DNA of 61,203 nucleotides from NCBI GenBank assembly GCA_030018695.1, contig JASEHI010000005.1, positions 1-61,203 of the forward strand, in the 5' to 3' direction. The notes below the pieces were generated by a model. It was not told where the DNA came from. It saw only the letters and a program-made list of their open reading frames with translations, and did not search any database. Shown piece by piece: positions 34,660-43,088 of the stretch; position 1 is the stretch's first letter, and the number at the start of each line of letters is the position of its first letter. The DNA is from Anaerolineales bacterium. GTDB taxonomy: Bacteria; Chloroflexota; Anaerolineae; Anaerolineales; Villigracilaceae. The position numbers and the translations under genes are program-made.

Positions 34660-35578
34660 CTAACTTCTCTGCTACTCTCAACTTGGCACTGCGTGCCCGC
34701 GGGTTGCGTTGGATTTCTTCGATCGCCGCTTGTATTGGCCGGCGGGTGATCTCGCGGATACTGGCTTTGTGCCCACAGGTGCAGACCGGCTGGCGCGGGG
34801 GGCAAATGCAATCCCGGCTTTCACGGCGGAAAAACTCCTTCACCAGGCGATCCTCCAACGAATGGAAGGCGATGATTGCCAGCCTGCCGCCTGGCCCGAG
34901 CGCCCGTATTGCCTGGGGGAGGGCGTCTTCGATGGACTGGAGTTCCTGGTTGACGGCAATCCGCAGCGCCTGGAATGTCCGTGTGGCGGGGTGGATGTGG
35001 CCGCGCTTCCCGCGGCTGGCTCTGACGATGATTTCGGCCAGCGCCTGGGTGCTGCTTACCGGGCGGGAGCGGAGGATGGCCTGCGCAATGCGTCGTGCTG
35101 TGGGTTCCTCCCCGTAGCGATAGATCAGGTCGGCCAGTTCGGCTTCGGGCAGGTTGTTGACCAGTTCAGCGGCGGTGAGAGGATTCGATGGGTCAAAGCG
35201 CATATCGAGCGGCCCATCGCTCTGGAAGGAAAAACCTCGCGCCGGGGTATCGAACTGCATTGAGGAGGCACCCAGGTCAAGCAGGATGCCATCCACGGCG
35301 GGCCAATCCAGGGCTGCCAGTTGATTGCTGAGGGTCGTGTACGAGGCGCGTATCAGACAGACACGCTCCCCGAAGGGAGCGAGTCGTTGGCGGGCTATTT
35401 CGAGCGCCTGTGGGTCTACTTCCAGGCCGAGCAAAAGGCCATCTGGCGAGCTGGCGGCTAAGATCCCGGCGGCGTGCCCGCCTGCGCCAAGCGTCCCGTC
35501 CACGTAACGTCCTCCGCTTTGTGGGTGCAAAGCGAGTATAATGGCATGGTAAAGAACAGGTTGGTGCGCTTCAGCCAT
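34652..35578 (-). CDS. rsmH: 16S rRNA (cytosine-1402-N4)-methyltransferase
   Basis: A 308-residue RsmH (MraW). HQPVLYHAIILAL, GRYVDGTLGAGGHAAGIL, VDGILLDLGASSMQFDTPARGFSF and IAFHSLEDRLVKEFFRR are family landmarks. It methylates C1402 of 16S rRNA. It overlaps mraZ by 8 bases, the usual tight pair at the head of dcw. Confidence 0.96.
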   Translation of the reverse strand: MAEAHQPVLYHAIILALHPQSGGRYVDGTLGAGGHAAGILAASSPDGLLLGLEVDPQALEIARQRLAPFGERVCLIRASYTTLSNQLAALDWPAVDGILLDLGASSMQFDTPARGFSFQSDGPLDMRFDPSNPLTAAELVNNLPEAELADLIYRYGEEPTARRIAQAILRSRPVSSTQALAEIIVRASRGKRGHIHPATRTFQALRIAVNQELQSIEDALPQAIRALGPGGRLAIIAFHSLEDRLVKEFFRRESRDCICPPRQPVCTCGHKASIREITRRPIQAAIEEIQRNPRARSAKLRVAEKLDE

Positions 35579-36017
35579 CTCGGCGAGTGGAGAGGTCTAA
35601 CATGCTGAAGCGTTGGGCGTTGGTCTCGGCATCGTTCATTTGCGTTTCTTGCGCCTGCCAGTGGGCTGGCGCCCAGACTTCGAAGTAATCACCCTGACCG
35701 ACAAGCACTACCTCGGTCTCCAAATCCGCGCCATCCCGCAAATCCTGAGGGATCAAGACGCGCCCGGCTTTATCCATTTCCAGTTGGAAAGCATCGCCGA
35801 GGATTCGCCGGCGCAAGAGGCGGGCGGCCGGATCGGTAATATTCATGGACATGACACGCTGATAAATGACCTCGAAAGCGGACGGGGTCAGTACCATCAG
35901 GTTGCGATCCAGTCCCCGAATGACGTAAGCGCCATCGTTCAACAGTTCACGATAGCGTGACGGAACTGTCAGGCGAAACCTATCATCGAAAGAATGGCAA
36001 TACCGACCGAGAAACAT
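35571..36017 (-). CDS. mraZ: Transcriptional regulator MraZ
   Basis: A 148-residue AbrB-fold regulator with two SpoVT-AbrB-like halves: FLGRYCHSFDDRFRLTVPSR and FQLEMDKAGRVLIPQDLRD. MraZ represses the dcw operon by binding direct repeats in its leader, and three such repeats lie just upstream here. AGGAGC precedes the ATG. It is the first gene of a roughly 17.7-kb minus-strand operon. Confidence 0.95.
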   Translation of the reverse strand: MFLGRYCHSFDDRFRLTVPSRYRELLNDGAYVIRGLDRNLMVLTPSAFEVIYQRVMSMNITDPAARLLRRRILGDAFQLEMDKAGRVLIPQDLRDGADLETEVVLVGQGDYFEVWAPAHWQAQETQMNDAETNAQRFSMLDLSTRRDG

Positions 36018-36060
36018 TTGTTCTACTTGCTCCTATAACGAGCGAACGCCAGAATCGTCT

Positions 36061-36091
36061 GGCGTCCCATATCGTCCCATTTCGTCCCACA
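36061..36091 (-). promoter_or_regulatory. MraZ operator: three TGGGAC repeats with 10-bp spacing
   Basis: On the minus strand GTGGGACGAA, ATGGGACGAT and ATGGGACGCC follow each other, giving TGGGAC three times at exactly 10 bp. This is the repeat arrangement bound by MraZ in other bacteria. It lies between the -10 box and the mraZ start. A GCCAGA...TCTGGCG palindrome follows directly. Confidence 0.85.
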
Positions 36092-36100
36092 GATGCTTTT

Positions 36101-36130
36101 ATTTTAGCACAATGTGGGGTTAAATTGCAA
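36101..36130 (-). promoter_or_regulatory. dcw operon promoter (mraZ)
   Basis: Minus-strand TTGCAA (36125-36130) and TAAAAT (36101-36106) are separated by 18 bases. The start point would fall just before the TGGGAC repeats, so bound MraZ would block the beginning of the transcript. Confidence 0.75.
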
Positions 36131-36164
36131 GTAGCAATTTTGACCGTATGTCAAGGGGTCAAAA
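36122..36164. promoter_or_regulatory. Two operator-like inverted repeats in the divergent mraZ/methyltransferase region
   Basis: AAATTGC (36122-36128) pairs with GCAATTT (36134-36140) around 5 bases and covers the mraZ -35 box. TTTTGACC (36138-36145) pairs with GGTCAAAA (36157-36164) around 11 bases, in the leader of the rightward gene. The binding factors are unknown. Confidence 0.55.
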
Positions 36165-36172
36165 AAGACCTG

Positions 36173-37180
36173 ATGCCCTCGACGATAAGAAAAATGACAT
36201 TTCCGGCCATAAACCTTCTTGGCTCTCCAAATTGGAGTGACTACGAACTTCTGGATAGCGGGAAAGGCCAGAAGCTGGAGCGTTTCGGCGAATATATTTT
36301 CATTCGTCCGGAAGTGCAGGCATTGTGGGACAAACACCTGCCGCCCGCGCGCTGGGAGGCGGCGCACGCCATCTTCCAACCGAGCGGGGAGGAGAGCGGG
36401 GGGCATTGGCAGTTCAGGAAAAAAGTTGCTGAGAAATGGGAAATGCGATACGCCCTCACCCCCAGCCCACCTGCCCCCGTCAGGGGGTCTCCCGCAGGGA
36501 GAGGGGGGCTTCGCTTCTGGGCGCAGACCACGCCCGGGCGGCACCTGGGCGTTTTCCCCGAAGGCGCAGCGCACTGGGACTGGTGCAGTAGATTGATTTT
36601 AAACCGCAGAGAAAAAACACACAGTAAAAACTCTGCGGACTTGGCGTTCTCTGCGGTTAATGTTCTTAATCTCTTCGGTTACACCGGCCTGGCGACGCTG
36701 GCAGCCGCGGCGGCCGGGGCGAAGGTCACGCACGTGGACGCCTCGAAGAAGGCAATCACCTGGGCGCGCGAGAATCAGGCATTATCGGGCCTCGCGGATA
36801 AGCCCATCCGCTGGATCGTGGAGGATGCCTTGAAATTCGTCCAGCGCGAGGCGCGGCGCGGGGTGAAATACGATGGAATTTTGCTCGACCCGCCCAAATT
36901 CGGGCGCGGGCCGAGGGGGGAGGTGTGGGAAGTATTCAAGTCGCTGCCCGAATTGCTGGCTGCCTGCCGGGGAGTGCTGAGTGAAAAACCGCTCTTTGTC
37001 GCGCTGACGGTCTATGCTGTCAAAACTTCGGCGCTGCATCTTTACTCCGCTTTGGATGAGATGATGAAAGGCTTTGGGGGCAAGCTGGACTGCGGCGAGT
37101 TGGTCACGCAGGAGACAAGCGCCGGGAGGCTGCTTTCCAGCGCGGTGTATGCGCGGTGGGAAAAAGACAGACTTCTATGA
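36173..37180 (+). CDS. Class I SAM-dependent rRNA-type methyltransferase (RlmI/RlmL-like)
   Basis: About 335 residues. The C-terminal Rossmann domain has motif I NLFGYTGLATLAAAAAGAKV, acidic motif II VDASKK, and motif IV YDGILLDPPKFGRG, whose DPPK is typical of rRNA base methyltransferases such as RlmI and RlmK. An N-terminal RNA-binding domain is not obvious. Two repeat inserts are in frame (LTPSPPAPVRGSPAGRG and LNRREKTHSKNSADLAFSAV), the second directly before motif I. ATG 36173 or 36194 could be the start. The stop overlaps the next ATG. Confidence 0.82.
   Translation: MPSTIRKMTFPAINLLGSPNWSDYELLDSGKGQKLERFGEYIFIRPEVQALWDKHLPPARWEAAHAIFQPSGEESGGHWQFRKKVAEKWEMRYALTPSPPAPVRGSPAGRGGLRFWAQTTPGRHLGVFPEGAAHWDWCSRLILNRREKTHSKNSADLAFSAVNVLNLFGYTGLATLAAAAAGAKVTHVDASKKAITWARENQALSGLADKPIRWIVEDALKFVQREARRGVKYDGILLDPPKFGRGPRGEVWEVFKSLPELLAACRGVLSEKPLFVALTVYAVKTSALHLYSALDEMMKGFGGKLDCGELVTQETSAGRLLSSAVYARWEKDRLL
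36452..36511. repeat. Interspersed CCCTCACCCCC-type repeat inside the methyltransferase gene
   Basis: CGCCCTCACCCCCAGCC, then CCCCCGTCAGGGGG and CTCCCGCAGGGAGAGGGG hairpins, in frame. Related to 4128-4166. Confidence 0.8.
36598..36664. repeat. Interspersed AACCGCAGAG palindrome inside the methyltransferase gene
   Basis: AAACCGCAGAGAA and TTCTCTGCGGTTAA are the outer arms around CACACAGTAAAAACTCTGCG. In frame. The 54633-54708 palindrome (AACCGCGAAGGCG...) is of the same style. Confidence 0.8.
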
Positions 37181-40100
37181 CCGAAACTCCTATTGAAAAG
37201 CGCAGAAGTTGGCTGGACTTTCCCCTCAGCGGGATACGCTGGAATACCGCAACCCTGCTGACGGTCATTCTCCTCGTCCTGGCGGTCGTCACCCGTTTCT
37301 ATGACCTGGGGGCGCGCACGGCCAGCCACGACGAGATCAATCATTTTGTCCCTTCCTACGATCTGTATCAGGCTCGCGGCTACCGTTACGACCCCTTGAG
37401 TCATGGGCCGCTGCAGTTCCACCTTATCGCCTTGTCTTTTGCCTTGTTCGGGGATAGCGATTTTACCGCGCGCATCCCGGCCGCTCTTTTCAGCCTGGCG
37501 ACCATCGGCCTGGCGCTGACCGCATTCCGGCCTTACCTGGGGCGCGCCGGGGCGCTGGCGGCTGGCGCGCTGCTCTTGATCTCGCCCTATATGCTTTTCT
37601 ACGGGCGTTACGCCCGCAACGAGATTTTTATCGTCTTGTGGGGCTTGCTGACCATTTACACCATCTTGCGTTACCTGGAACGCGGCGATTCGCGCACCCT
37701 GATCCTGTTCACCCTGGTCAACGCGCTGCACTTCACCGATAAAGCCACCTCATACATATTCGCCGCCGGGCAATTGATCTTCCTGGCGGTCTATTTCCTG
37801 TACCGCATCGCGCGGCGGGAATGGCCGTCCCCGAAATACCGGCCAGCCTTTTTGCTCGCCTTGAGCGCCATGTCCACGCTGCTGGCTGCGGCGGCCGGCC
37901 TTTATTTGACCGGGAAGCCTCTCGCCTCTACCTTGCTGACTTATGTAGCCGCCCTGGGATTGGGTGGGTTATTGGCGGGGATCACGGCCGGGATCGCGTT
38001 GGTGCGTGGGCTTGGATGGGGGGGCATCCGCTCCGAACGCGCCTTCGATTTGCTCATGCTGCTCGGCACGCTGATCCTGCCGCTACTGGCTGGGATCCCG
38101 CTCAAGCTGGCCGGTTTCAATCCATTGGATTATTCCCCGGCCGGCATCTGGCGCGCGGTGATCGCCATCGGCCTGCTGATGGTCATTGCGGTGCTGCTTG
38201 GCCTGTGGTGGAAGCGGCGGGCATGGCCGCGGCTCGCCATTCTGTTCTATGGCATTTTTGCCATCCTCTACACGACCTTCTTCACCAATCCCGAAGGACT
38301 GGCAGGCGGTTTCATGGGGGCGCTGAGTTATTGGCTGGAACAGCAAACGGTAAACCGGGGCGGGCAGCCCTGGTTCTACTATGGTTTGTTCCAGATACCT
38401 TTGTATGAATTTTTACCCGCGCTGGGAACATTCGCCGCGGTCGTCATCGCATTTCGCAAACGACTGTGGCAGGCGCAACCCGCTCAACCCTTTTTACCTG
38501 CCGAAGGCCTGGCGGTGCAGGCGGACGCTTCCACTGAACAGCGGGTTCCAACGCTGCTCCTCATTATCTACTGGGCGTTGAGCAACCTGGCCGCGTTCAC
38601 CATCGCCGGCGAGAAAATGCCCTGGCTGACGATCCACATCGCCCTGCCGCTCATCCTGGCAGCCGCCTGGGCTATCGGCTGGCTGCTCGAGACAAGCGCA
38701 TGGAGCCGCGCGAGCTGGAATTGGAAACAGGATTTGAGGGTGGTGATTCTGACTGGCATGGGCATCCTGGCCGTCTTGACTTTCCGGGCTTCCTTTCGGG
38801 CGGCCTATATCAACTACGACAATTCCTTCGAGTATCTTGTTTACGCCCATGCTGCCCCCGACCCGAAACTGCTGTTGGGCGAGATCGAGGAAATTTCGCG
38901 GCGCACGACCGGCGGGCTGGATATCGTCGTCGCCTATGATAACAACGTTCGCTATCCTTACTGGTGGTACCTGCGCCGCTACCCCAAGCGGATTGACTTC
39001 GACGTTAACCCGACCAACGACCTGCGCCGCGCCACGCTTATCGTGGTCAGTTCTGCCAGTTATGACAAAATCGTCCCAGTGCTGCGGGATAACTACCTGG
39101 CCTTTGACTACAACCGCATGTGGTGGCCGAACCAGGATTACTGGAATCTGAAATGGGATTGGATCGAAAACGAACACCGCCGGGACCTGAGGCTGGACGC
39201 GCCGCCGCTGAGACTGGATGGATACCTGCTCCGCGTTTGGGGTCACCTCCGCCCGTTCTTCAGCGACCCGTACGTGCGCAGCGCCATCTGGCAAATCTGG
39301 TTCAACCGCGATTACACCCAATACGCCGCGCTGAAGCAGAGCGATGCCTTTACCCTGACCAATTGGAACACTGTCGAGCGGATGCGCGCCTACCTCCGCA
39401 AGGACATCGCCGCTCAGATCTGGCCGCATGGACTGACAGCGCAGGAAGCAGTCGTCGCAGATCCCTACGCCAACGTGACCGTGCTGCTCACACCGGATCA
39501 GGTGATCGGCGCGGCCGGTCCCAGCGCCGGCCAGTTCCAGTCGCCACGCGCGATCGCCATTGCTCCGGATGGCAGCCTGTACGTGGCTGATTCGCTCAAC
39601 CATCGCATCCAGCGCCTCAGCCCGAGTGGGGAGGTGTTCCACGTCTGGGGTCAGTTTGGTGACGCTGCGCAAGGGGATGTCCCCGGCGGCAAGTTCAACG
39701 AGCCGTGGGGTGTGGCCGTCGCCCCGGACGGGATGGTCTACGTGGCGGATACCTGGAATCACCGCATTCAGAAATTTACGACGGATGGAGGCTTCCTATC
39801 CATCTGGCAGACCTTCGGCCCGGCGGAGGAGCCGGATACGTTCTACGGCCCGCGCGGCATTGTCGTGGATGCGTACGGGCGGGTCTTCGTGGTGGATAGC
39901 GGTAACAAGCGCGTCGTCGTCTTCGACGCGGAGGGGGGCTATCTGACCCAGTTTGGCGGCGCGGGGCTGGGGCCGGGTCAGTTCGATGAGCCGGTCGGCA
40001 TCGCCGTGGATGCAGATGGCAATGTATATGTCGCCGATACCTGGAACCAGCGCGTGCAGGTTTTTGCCCCGGATGCCTCCGGCCTGAACTATACGCCGGT

Positions 40101-40368
40101 GGCCGAATGGCAAGTCAGCGGCTGGTATGGGCAGTCGCTGGAGAATAAGCCCTTCATCGCTGTTGATGCGCAGGAACACGTCTATGTCACTGACCCGCAG
40201 GCCTGCCGCGTGCTGGAGTTCACAGCGGGCGGTCAAATCGTGCGCGCCTGGGGCTATTGCAGTTCTGATATCAATGGCTTTGGCCTGCCGGTTGGGCTGG
40301 CTGTGGATTCCGCTGGCGGCGTGTGGGTCAGTGATGCCGGGAATGACCGATTGCTGCATTTTCCCTAA
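37177..40368 (+). CDS. Agl23-like (TIGR03663) membrane protein with C-terminal NHL repeats
   Basis: A 1,063-residue protein. Residues 1 to about 560 hold some 12 membrane spans with an early periplasmic Asp-Glu (TASHDEINHF) and PLSHGPLQFHL, as in TIGR03663/Agl23 glycosyltransferase-C-like proteins linked to flippase activity or dolichol-type sugar transfer. A soluble domain follows, then from about residue 780 five to six NHL repeats (SPRAIAIAPDGSLYVADSLN, EPWGVAVAPDGMVYVADTWN, and so on) forming an extracytoplasmic propeller. The start overlaps the previous stop (ATGA). The activity is not proven; a protein or lipid glycosylation role is inferred from the family. Confidence 0.85.
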   Translation: MTETPIEKRRSWLDFPLSGIRWNTATLLTVILLVLAVVTRFYDLGARTASHDEINHFVPSYDLYQARGYRYDPLSHGPLQFHLIALSFALFGDSDFTARIPAALFSLATIGLALTAFRPYLGRAGALAAGALLLISPYMLFYGRYARNEIFIVLWGLLTIYTILRYLERGDSRTLILFTLVNALHFTDKATSYIFAAGQLIFLAVYFLYRIARREWPSPKYRPAFLLALSAMSTLLAAAAGLYLTGKPLASTLLTYVAALGLGGLLAGITAGIALVRGLGWGGIRSERAFDLLMLLGTLILPLLAGIPLKLAGFNPLDYSPAGIWRAVIAIGLLMVIAVLLGLWWKRRAWPRLAILFYGIFAILYTTFFTNPEGLAGGFMGALSYWLEQQTVNRGGQPWFYYGLFQIPLYEFLPALGTFAAVVIAFRKRLWQAQPAQPFLPAEGLAVQADASTEQRVPTLLLIIYWALSNLAAFTIAGEKMPWLTIHIALPLILAAAWAIGWLLETSAWSRASWNWKQDLRVVILTGMGILAVLTFRASFRAAYINYDNSFEYLVYAHAAPDPKLLLGEIEEISRRTTGGLDIVVAYDNNVRYPYWWYLRRYPKRIDFDVNPTNDLRRATLIVVSSASYDKIVPVLRDNYLAFDYNRMWWPNQDYWNLKWDWIENEHRRDLRLDAPPLRLDGYLLRVWGHLRPFFSDPYVRSAIWQIWFNRDYTQYAALKQSDAFTLTNWNTVERMRAYLRKDIAAQIWPHGLTAQEAVVADPYANVTVLLTPDQVIGAAGPSAGQFQSPRAIAIAPDGSLYVADSLNHRIQRLSPSGEVFHVWGQFGDAAQGDVPGGKFNEPWGVAVAPDGMVYVADTWNHRIQKFTTDGGFLSIWQTFGPAEEPDTFYGPRGIVVDAYGRVFVVDSGNKRVVVFDAEGGYLTQFGGAGLGPGQFDEPVGIAVDADGNVYVADTWNQRVQVFAPDASGLNYTPVAEWQVSGWYGQSLENKPFIAVDAQEHVYVTDPQACRVLEFTAGGQIVRAWGYCSSDINGFGLPVGLAVDSAGGVWVSDAGNDRLLHFP

Positions 40369-40412
40369 AAAGCTGCTTTGAGTGATTCGAAAATGTGTCT
40401 TTCCCCAACACA

Positions 40413-40449
40413 AAAGCCCCCAAAGGTCTCGAATCTTGGGGGCTGCGTT
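40413..40449 (+). terminator. Terminator after the Agl23-NHL gene
   Basis: AAAGCCCCCAA pairs with TTGGGGGCT around AGGTCTCGAATC, followed by a weak GCGTTT tail. Confidence 0.75.
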
Positions 40450-40471
40450 TACTTCAGCTTATTGCTCTGGC

Positions 40472-40816
40472 TTATTTGCCTGAGGCGATGATCTTTTCCA
40501 GCGCGGCTATCAACGGTGGAATGTCTTCCTGGCTGGCTTTCCAGAGGATTTCCTCGTCAAGACGGAAATACTCATGCACCAGAACGTTTCTTATTCCCTG
40601 CATTTTTCCCCAAGGTACTTCCTGATGGCGTTCCTGAATTTCTAGTGGGATGGCGTGTGCAGCTTCACCGATAGTGGTGAACTCAAATGCTACAGCACGT
40701 ATCGTCCGGGGATCATCCAGGAAAGACTCGAAGGTCATGCCCGTAGTAAAATCCTGCACATTTCGAGCGCAAGTCAAGATGTCTTCGATGCGTTCCTGCC
40801 AGGTTCTAGGCGACAC
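40472..40816 (-). CDS. hepT: HepT-like toxin (DUF86)
   Basis: A 114-residue HEPN-fold protein. The catalytic motif R-x4-H-x-Y is present as RNVLVHEY near residues 76-83. HepT proteins are RNases silenced by a MntA nucleotidyltransferase partner, which adds AMP to the tyrosine. Here that partner is the upstream gene, overlapping by 11 bases. Transcribed opposite to both neighbours, as an independent module. Confidence 0.9.
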   Translation of the reverse strand: MSPRTWQERIEDILTCARNVQDFTTGMTFESFLDDPRTIRAVAFEFTTIGEAAHAIPLEIQERHQEVPWGKMQGIRNVLVHEYFRLDEEILWKASQEDIPPLIAALEKIIASGK

Positions 40817-41099
40817 GGATAGCCTCCTGCAAAACCTGCTCTTTGAGGCGCGGTTTGAGCGAGCGCGGCGTGCCCAGGTCCACCTTGCAACCCAGCAGGG
40901 ACTCCAATCGCTGCTGGAGTTCGATGAATAGGAATAAACCTACTGGCTGGCTGAATTCAACCAATAGATCCACATCGCTACCAGCATGGGTTTCGTCTCG
41001 CGCCGCCGAACCAAACAGTGAGAGAGACGCTACCTTGTAGCGTTCTGCCAGTTCTTTGCGCTGTTCTTGGAGAATGCGAAGCACATCGTCCCGTTTCAT
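40806..41099 (-). CDS. mntA: MntA-type nucleotidyltransferase antitoxin
   Basis: A 97-residue minimal nucleotidyltransferase with the GSx10DxD motif (FGSAARDETHAGSDVDLLVEF), whose two aspartates bind Mg-ATP. It pairs with the HepT-like toxin that it overlaps and is expected to AMPylate it. Single-gene transfer of this pair is common. Confidence 0.9.
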   Translation of the reverse strand: MKRDDVLRILQEQRKELAERYKVASLSLFGSAARDETHAGSDVDLLVEFSQPVGLFLFIELQQRLESLLGCKVDLGTPRSLKPRLKEQVLQEAIRVA

Positions 41100-41504
41100 C
41101 AGTTACCTTTCGTTATCTTAAGCATAGCGAATAAACGGAGTTTTGTCAAACCTTGTTTTGGCCGGTAATTTCCGAATGACATCTCCTCGAATTTCATGTA
41201 TGACTGTACTGCAAAAAGGGCTTTACCACGAAGTCACAAAGTCACGAAGCTGCATGACTAAGAACCTTTGTGTCTTGGTGGTGAAAATGGCTTTTTGCAG
41301 TGGACTCACGCATACAAGTAAGAAACAAACAATCCCGCTCGGCGGGACTCTAGAAGGCGGAAGGCAGAAGGCTGGCCATGAGCCTGTCGTAGAGATGAAG
41401 GATGATAAAATGGGGCGAGGTGTGCTTCATCCTTCCGCCTTCATCCTTCATCCTTTCGCATTGTGGGCGTTGACTTTTGTCCCACCCTCGTCTAAACTTA
41501 CACC
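41100..41504. other. Gene-free stretch filled with repeats before comM
   Basis: No gene is supported. It holds the 41209-41307 palindrome, a CCCGCTCGGCGGG hairpin (41337-41349), and heptamer tracts: GAAGGCG/GAAGGCA (41352-41372) answered on the other strand by TTCATCC/TTCCGCC units (41425-41458). The comM ATG follows TTACACC, with no strong ribosome site. Confidence 0.75.
41209..41307. repeat. Roughly 99-bp imperfect palindrome (ACTGCAAAAAG type)
   Basis: Outer arms ACTGCAAAAAGGGCTTTACC and GGCTTTTTGCAGT; inner arms ACCACGAAGTCACAAAG and CTTTGTGTCTTGGTGGT. The inner part matches the palindrome at 3026-3081. Confidence 0.85.
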
Positions 41505-43073
41505 ATGCTTGCCCGCGTTTTTTCCTGCGCAGTGATCGGACTCGAAGGTGTGGTCGTCGAAGTCGAGGTGGATACCGGACAGGGTCTGCCCGGTATGACC
41601 ATCGTCGGCCTGCCGGACGCGGCTGTGCAGGAGTCTCGTGAGCGGGTGCAGGCGGCGGTCAAGAACGCCGGCATCCCCTATCCCCGCAAACGCATCGTCG
41701 TGAACCTGGCCCCGGCTGCGGTGCGAAAAGAGGGGCCGGCCTACGACTTGCCGATTGCCGTGGGCGTGCTCATCTATAGCGGTTTCCTTCCTTACGATGC
41801 GGTGGATGGGACGATGTTCATCGGCGAGCTATCCCTGGATGGGGCTGTGCGCCACGCGCGCGGCGTGCTGCCGATGGCTGCCACCGCCCGCCAGATCGGG
41901 TTCAAGCGCATCGTCGTCCCCGAAGTGGACGCGCCCGAAGCCGCCCTCATCCCCGATCTGGAAGTCATCCCCGTCGCCTCGCTGGCCGCTTTATACAATC
42001 ATCTGAACGGACGCAAACCCCTCGACCCATATCCGCCGGTCGAGGTGGAATGGTTAGCCGCGGTCACACAGACGGATTTTCGGGATATCAAAGGCCAGGA
42101 GCATGTCAAGCGTGCCCTGGAGGTGGCCGCGGCCGGGAATCACAATGTCTTGATGATCGGTCCGCCCGGCGCGGGTAAGACCCTGCTGGCGCGCGCCATG
42201 CCAGGCATCATGCCGGTCATGAATATTGACGAAGCGCTGGACGTGACCCGCATCTACTCGGTGGCCGATCAATTGCCGCCGGATTTGCCGATGATCCGCC
42301 AGCGGCCCTTCCGCGCCCCGCATCACACCATCAGCCACGCCGGTCTGGTTGGCGGGGGGAACTGGCCGCATCCGGGAGAAATCTCTCTGGCGCATCGCGG
42401 CGTCCTATTCTTGGATGAATTGCCCGAATTTGGGATGCGCGTCTTGGAGGTCTTGCGCCAGCCAATCGAAGATAAAATCGTGACCATCAGCCGCGCCCAG
42501 GGATCGCTCACTTTCCCGGCCAATTTCCAACTGGTCGCGGCGATGAACCCCTGCCCTTGCGGTTTTTACAACGATTCAGTGAAGCCCTGCACTTGCTCCT
42601 CGATGGTGGTGACGAAATACCAGAAACGCATCTCTGGCCCGTTGCTGGATCGGATTGACATCCACATCGAAGTGCCGCGCGTCGAGTACGAAAAACTCTC
42701 CAGCGAACGGCTGGGCGAATCGTCCGGCGATATCCGCAAGCGGGTGGAGGTTGCCAGAGAGCGCCAGCGCGCCCGCTTTGGAGTCCGAAGTCTTCGCGAA
42801 GCACCCTGTAAGGGCCTGCCTTCGGAAAAGCACTCCGATATCACCTGTAACGCGGATATGCGTGTGGGGGAGATGCGCAAATTCTGTAAACTGGACGAAG
42901 CCGGGGAGAGTTTGATCAAGGCTGCCATGAGCCAATTGCAGCTCTCGGCGCGTGGTTATCATCGCGTGCTCAAGCTGGCGCGCACGATTGCCGACCTGGC
43001 GGGGAGCGAAACGATCCAATCCACGCACCTGGCAGAGGCGCTGCAGTATAGGCCGAGGTTGATGATTGGATAG
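41505..43073 (+). CDS. comM: ComM/YifB family AAA+ ATPase (Mg-chelatase-like)
   Basis: A 522-residue protein. N-terminal ChlI-like Lon domain (GLEGVVVEVEVDTGQGLPGM), then AAA+ ATPase with Walker A GPPGAGKTLLARAMP near residue 219 and Walker B GVLFLDELPEF, then a C-terminal Mg-chelatase domain. Four cysteines (CPCGFYNDSVKPCTCS) form the usual zinc site. ComM is a branch-migration helicase helping to integrate DNA taken up in natural transformation; bacteria lacking known competence also carry it. Confidence 0.95.
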   Translation: MLARVFSCAVIGLEGVVVEVEVDTGQGLPGMTIVGLPDAAVQESRERVQAAVKNAGIPYPRKRIVVNLAPAAVRKEGPAYDLPIAVGVLIYSGFLPYDAVDGTMFIGELSLDGAVRHARGVLPMAATARQIGFKRIVVPEVDAPEAALIPDLEVIPVASLAALYNHLNGRKPLDPYPPVEVEWLAAVTQTDFRDIKGQEHVKRALEVAAAGNHNVLMIGPPGAGKTLLARAMPGIMPVMNIDEALDVTRIYSVADQLPPDLPMIRQRPFRAPHHTISHAGLVGGGNWPHPGEISLAHRGVLFLDELPEFGMRVLEVLRQPIEDKIVTISRAQGSLTFPANFQLVAAMNPCPCGFYNDSVKPCTCSSMVVTKYQKRISGPLLDRIDIHIEVPRVEYEKLSSERLGESSGDIRKRVEVARERQRARFGVRSLREAPCKGLPSEKHSDITCNADMRVGEMRKFCKLDEAGESLIKAAMSQLQLSARGYHRVLKLARTIADLAGSETIQSTHLAEALQYRPRLMIG

Positions 43074-43088
43074 CGGAGGGCAGAAAAC

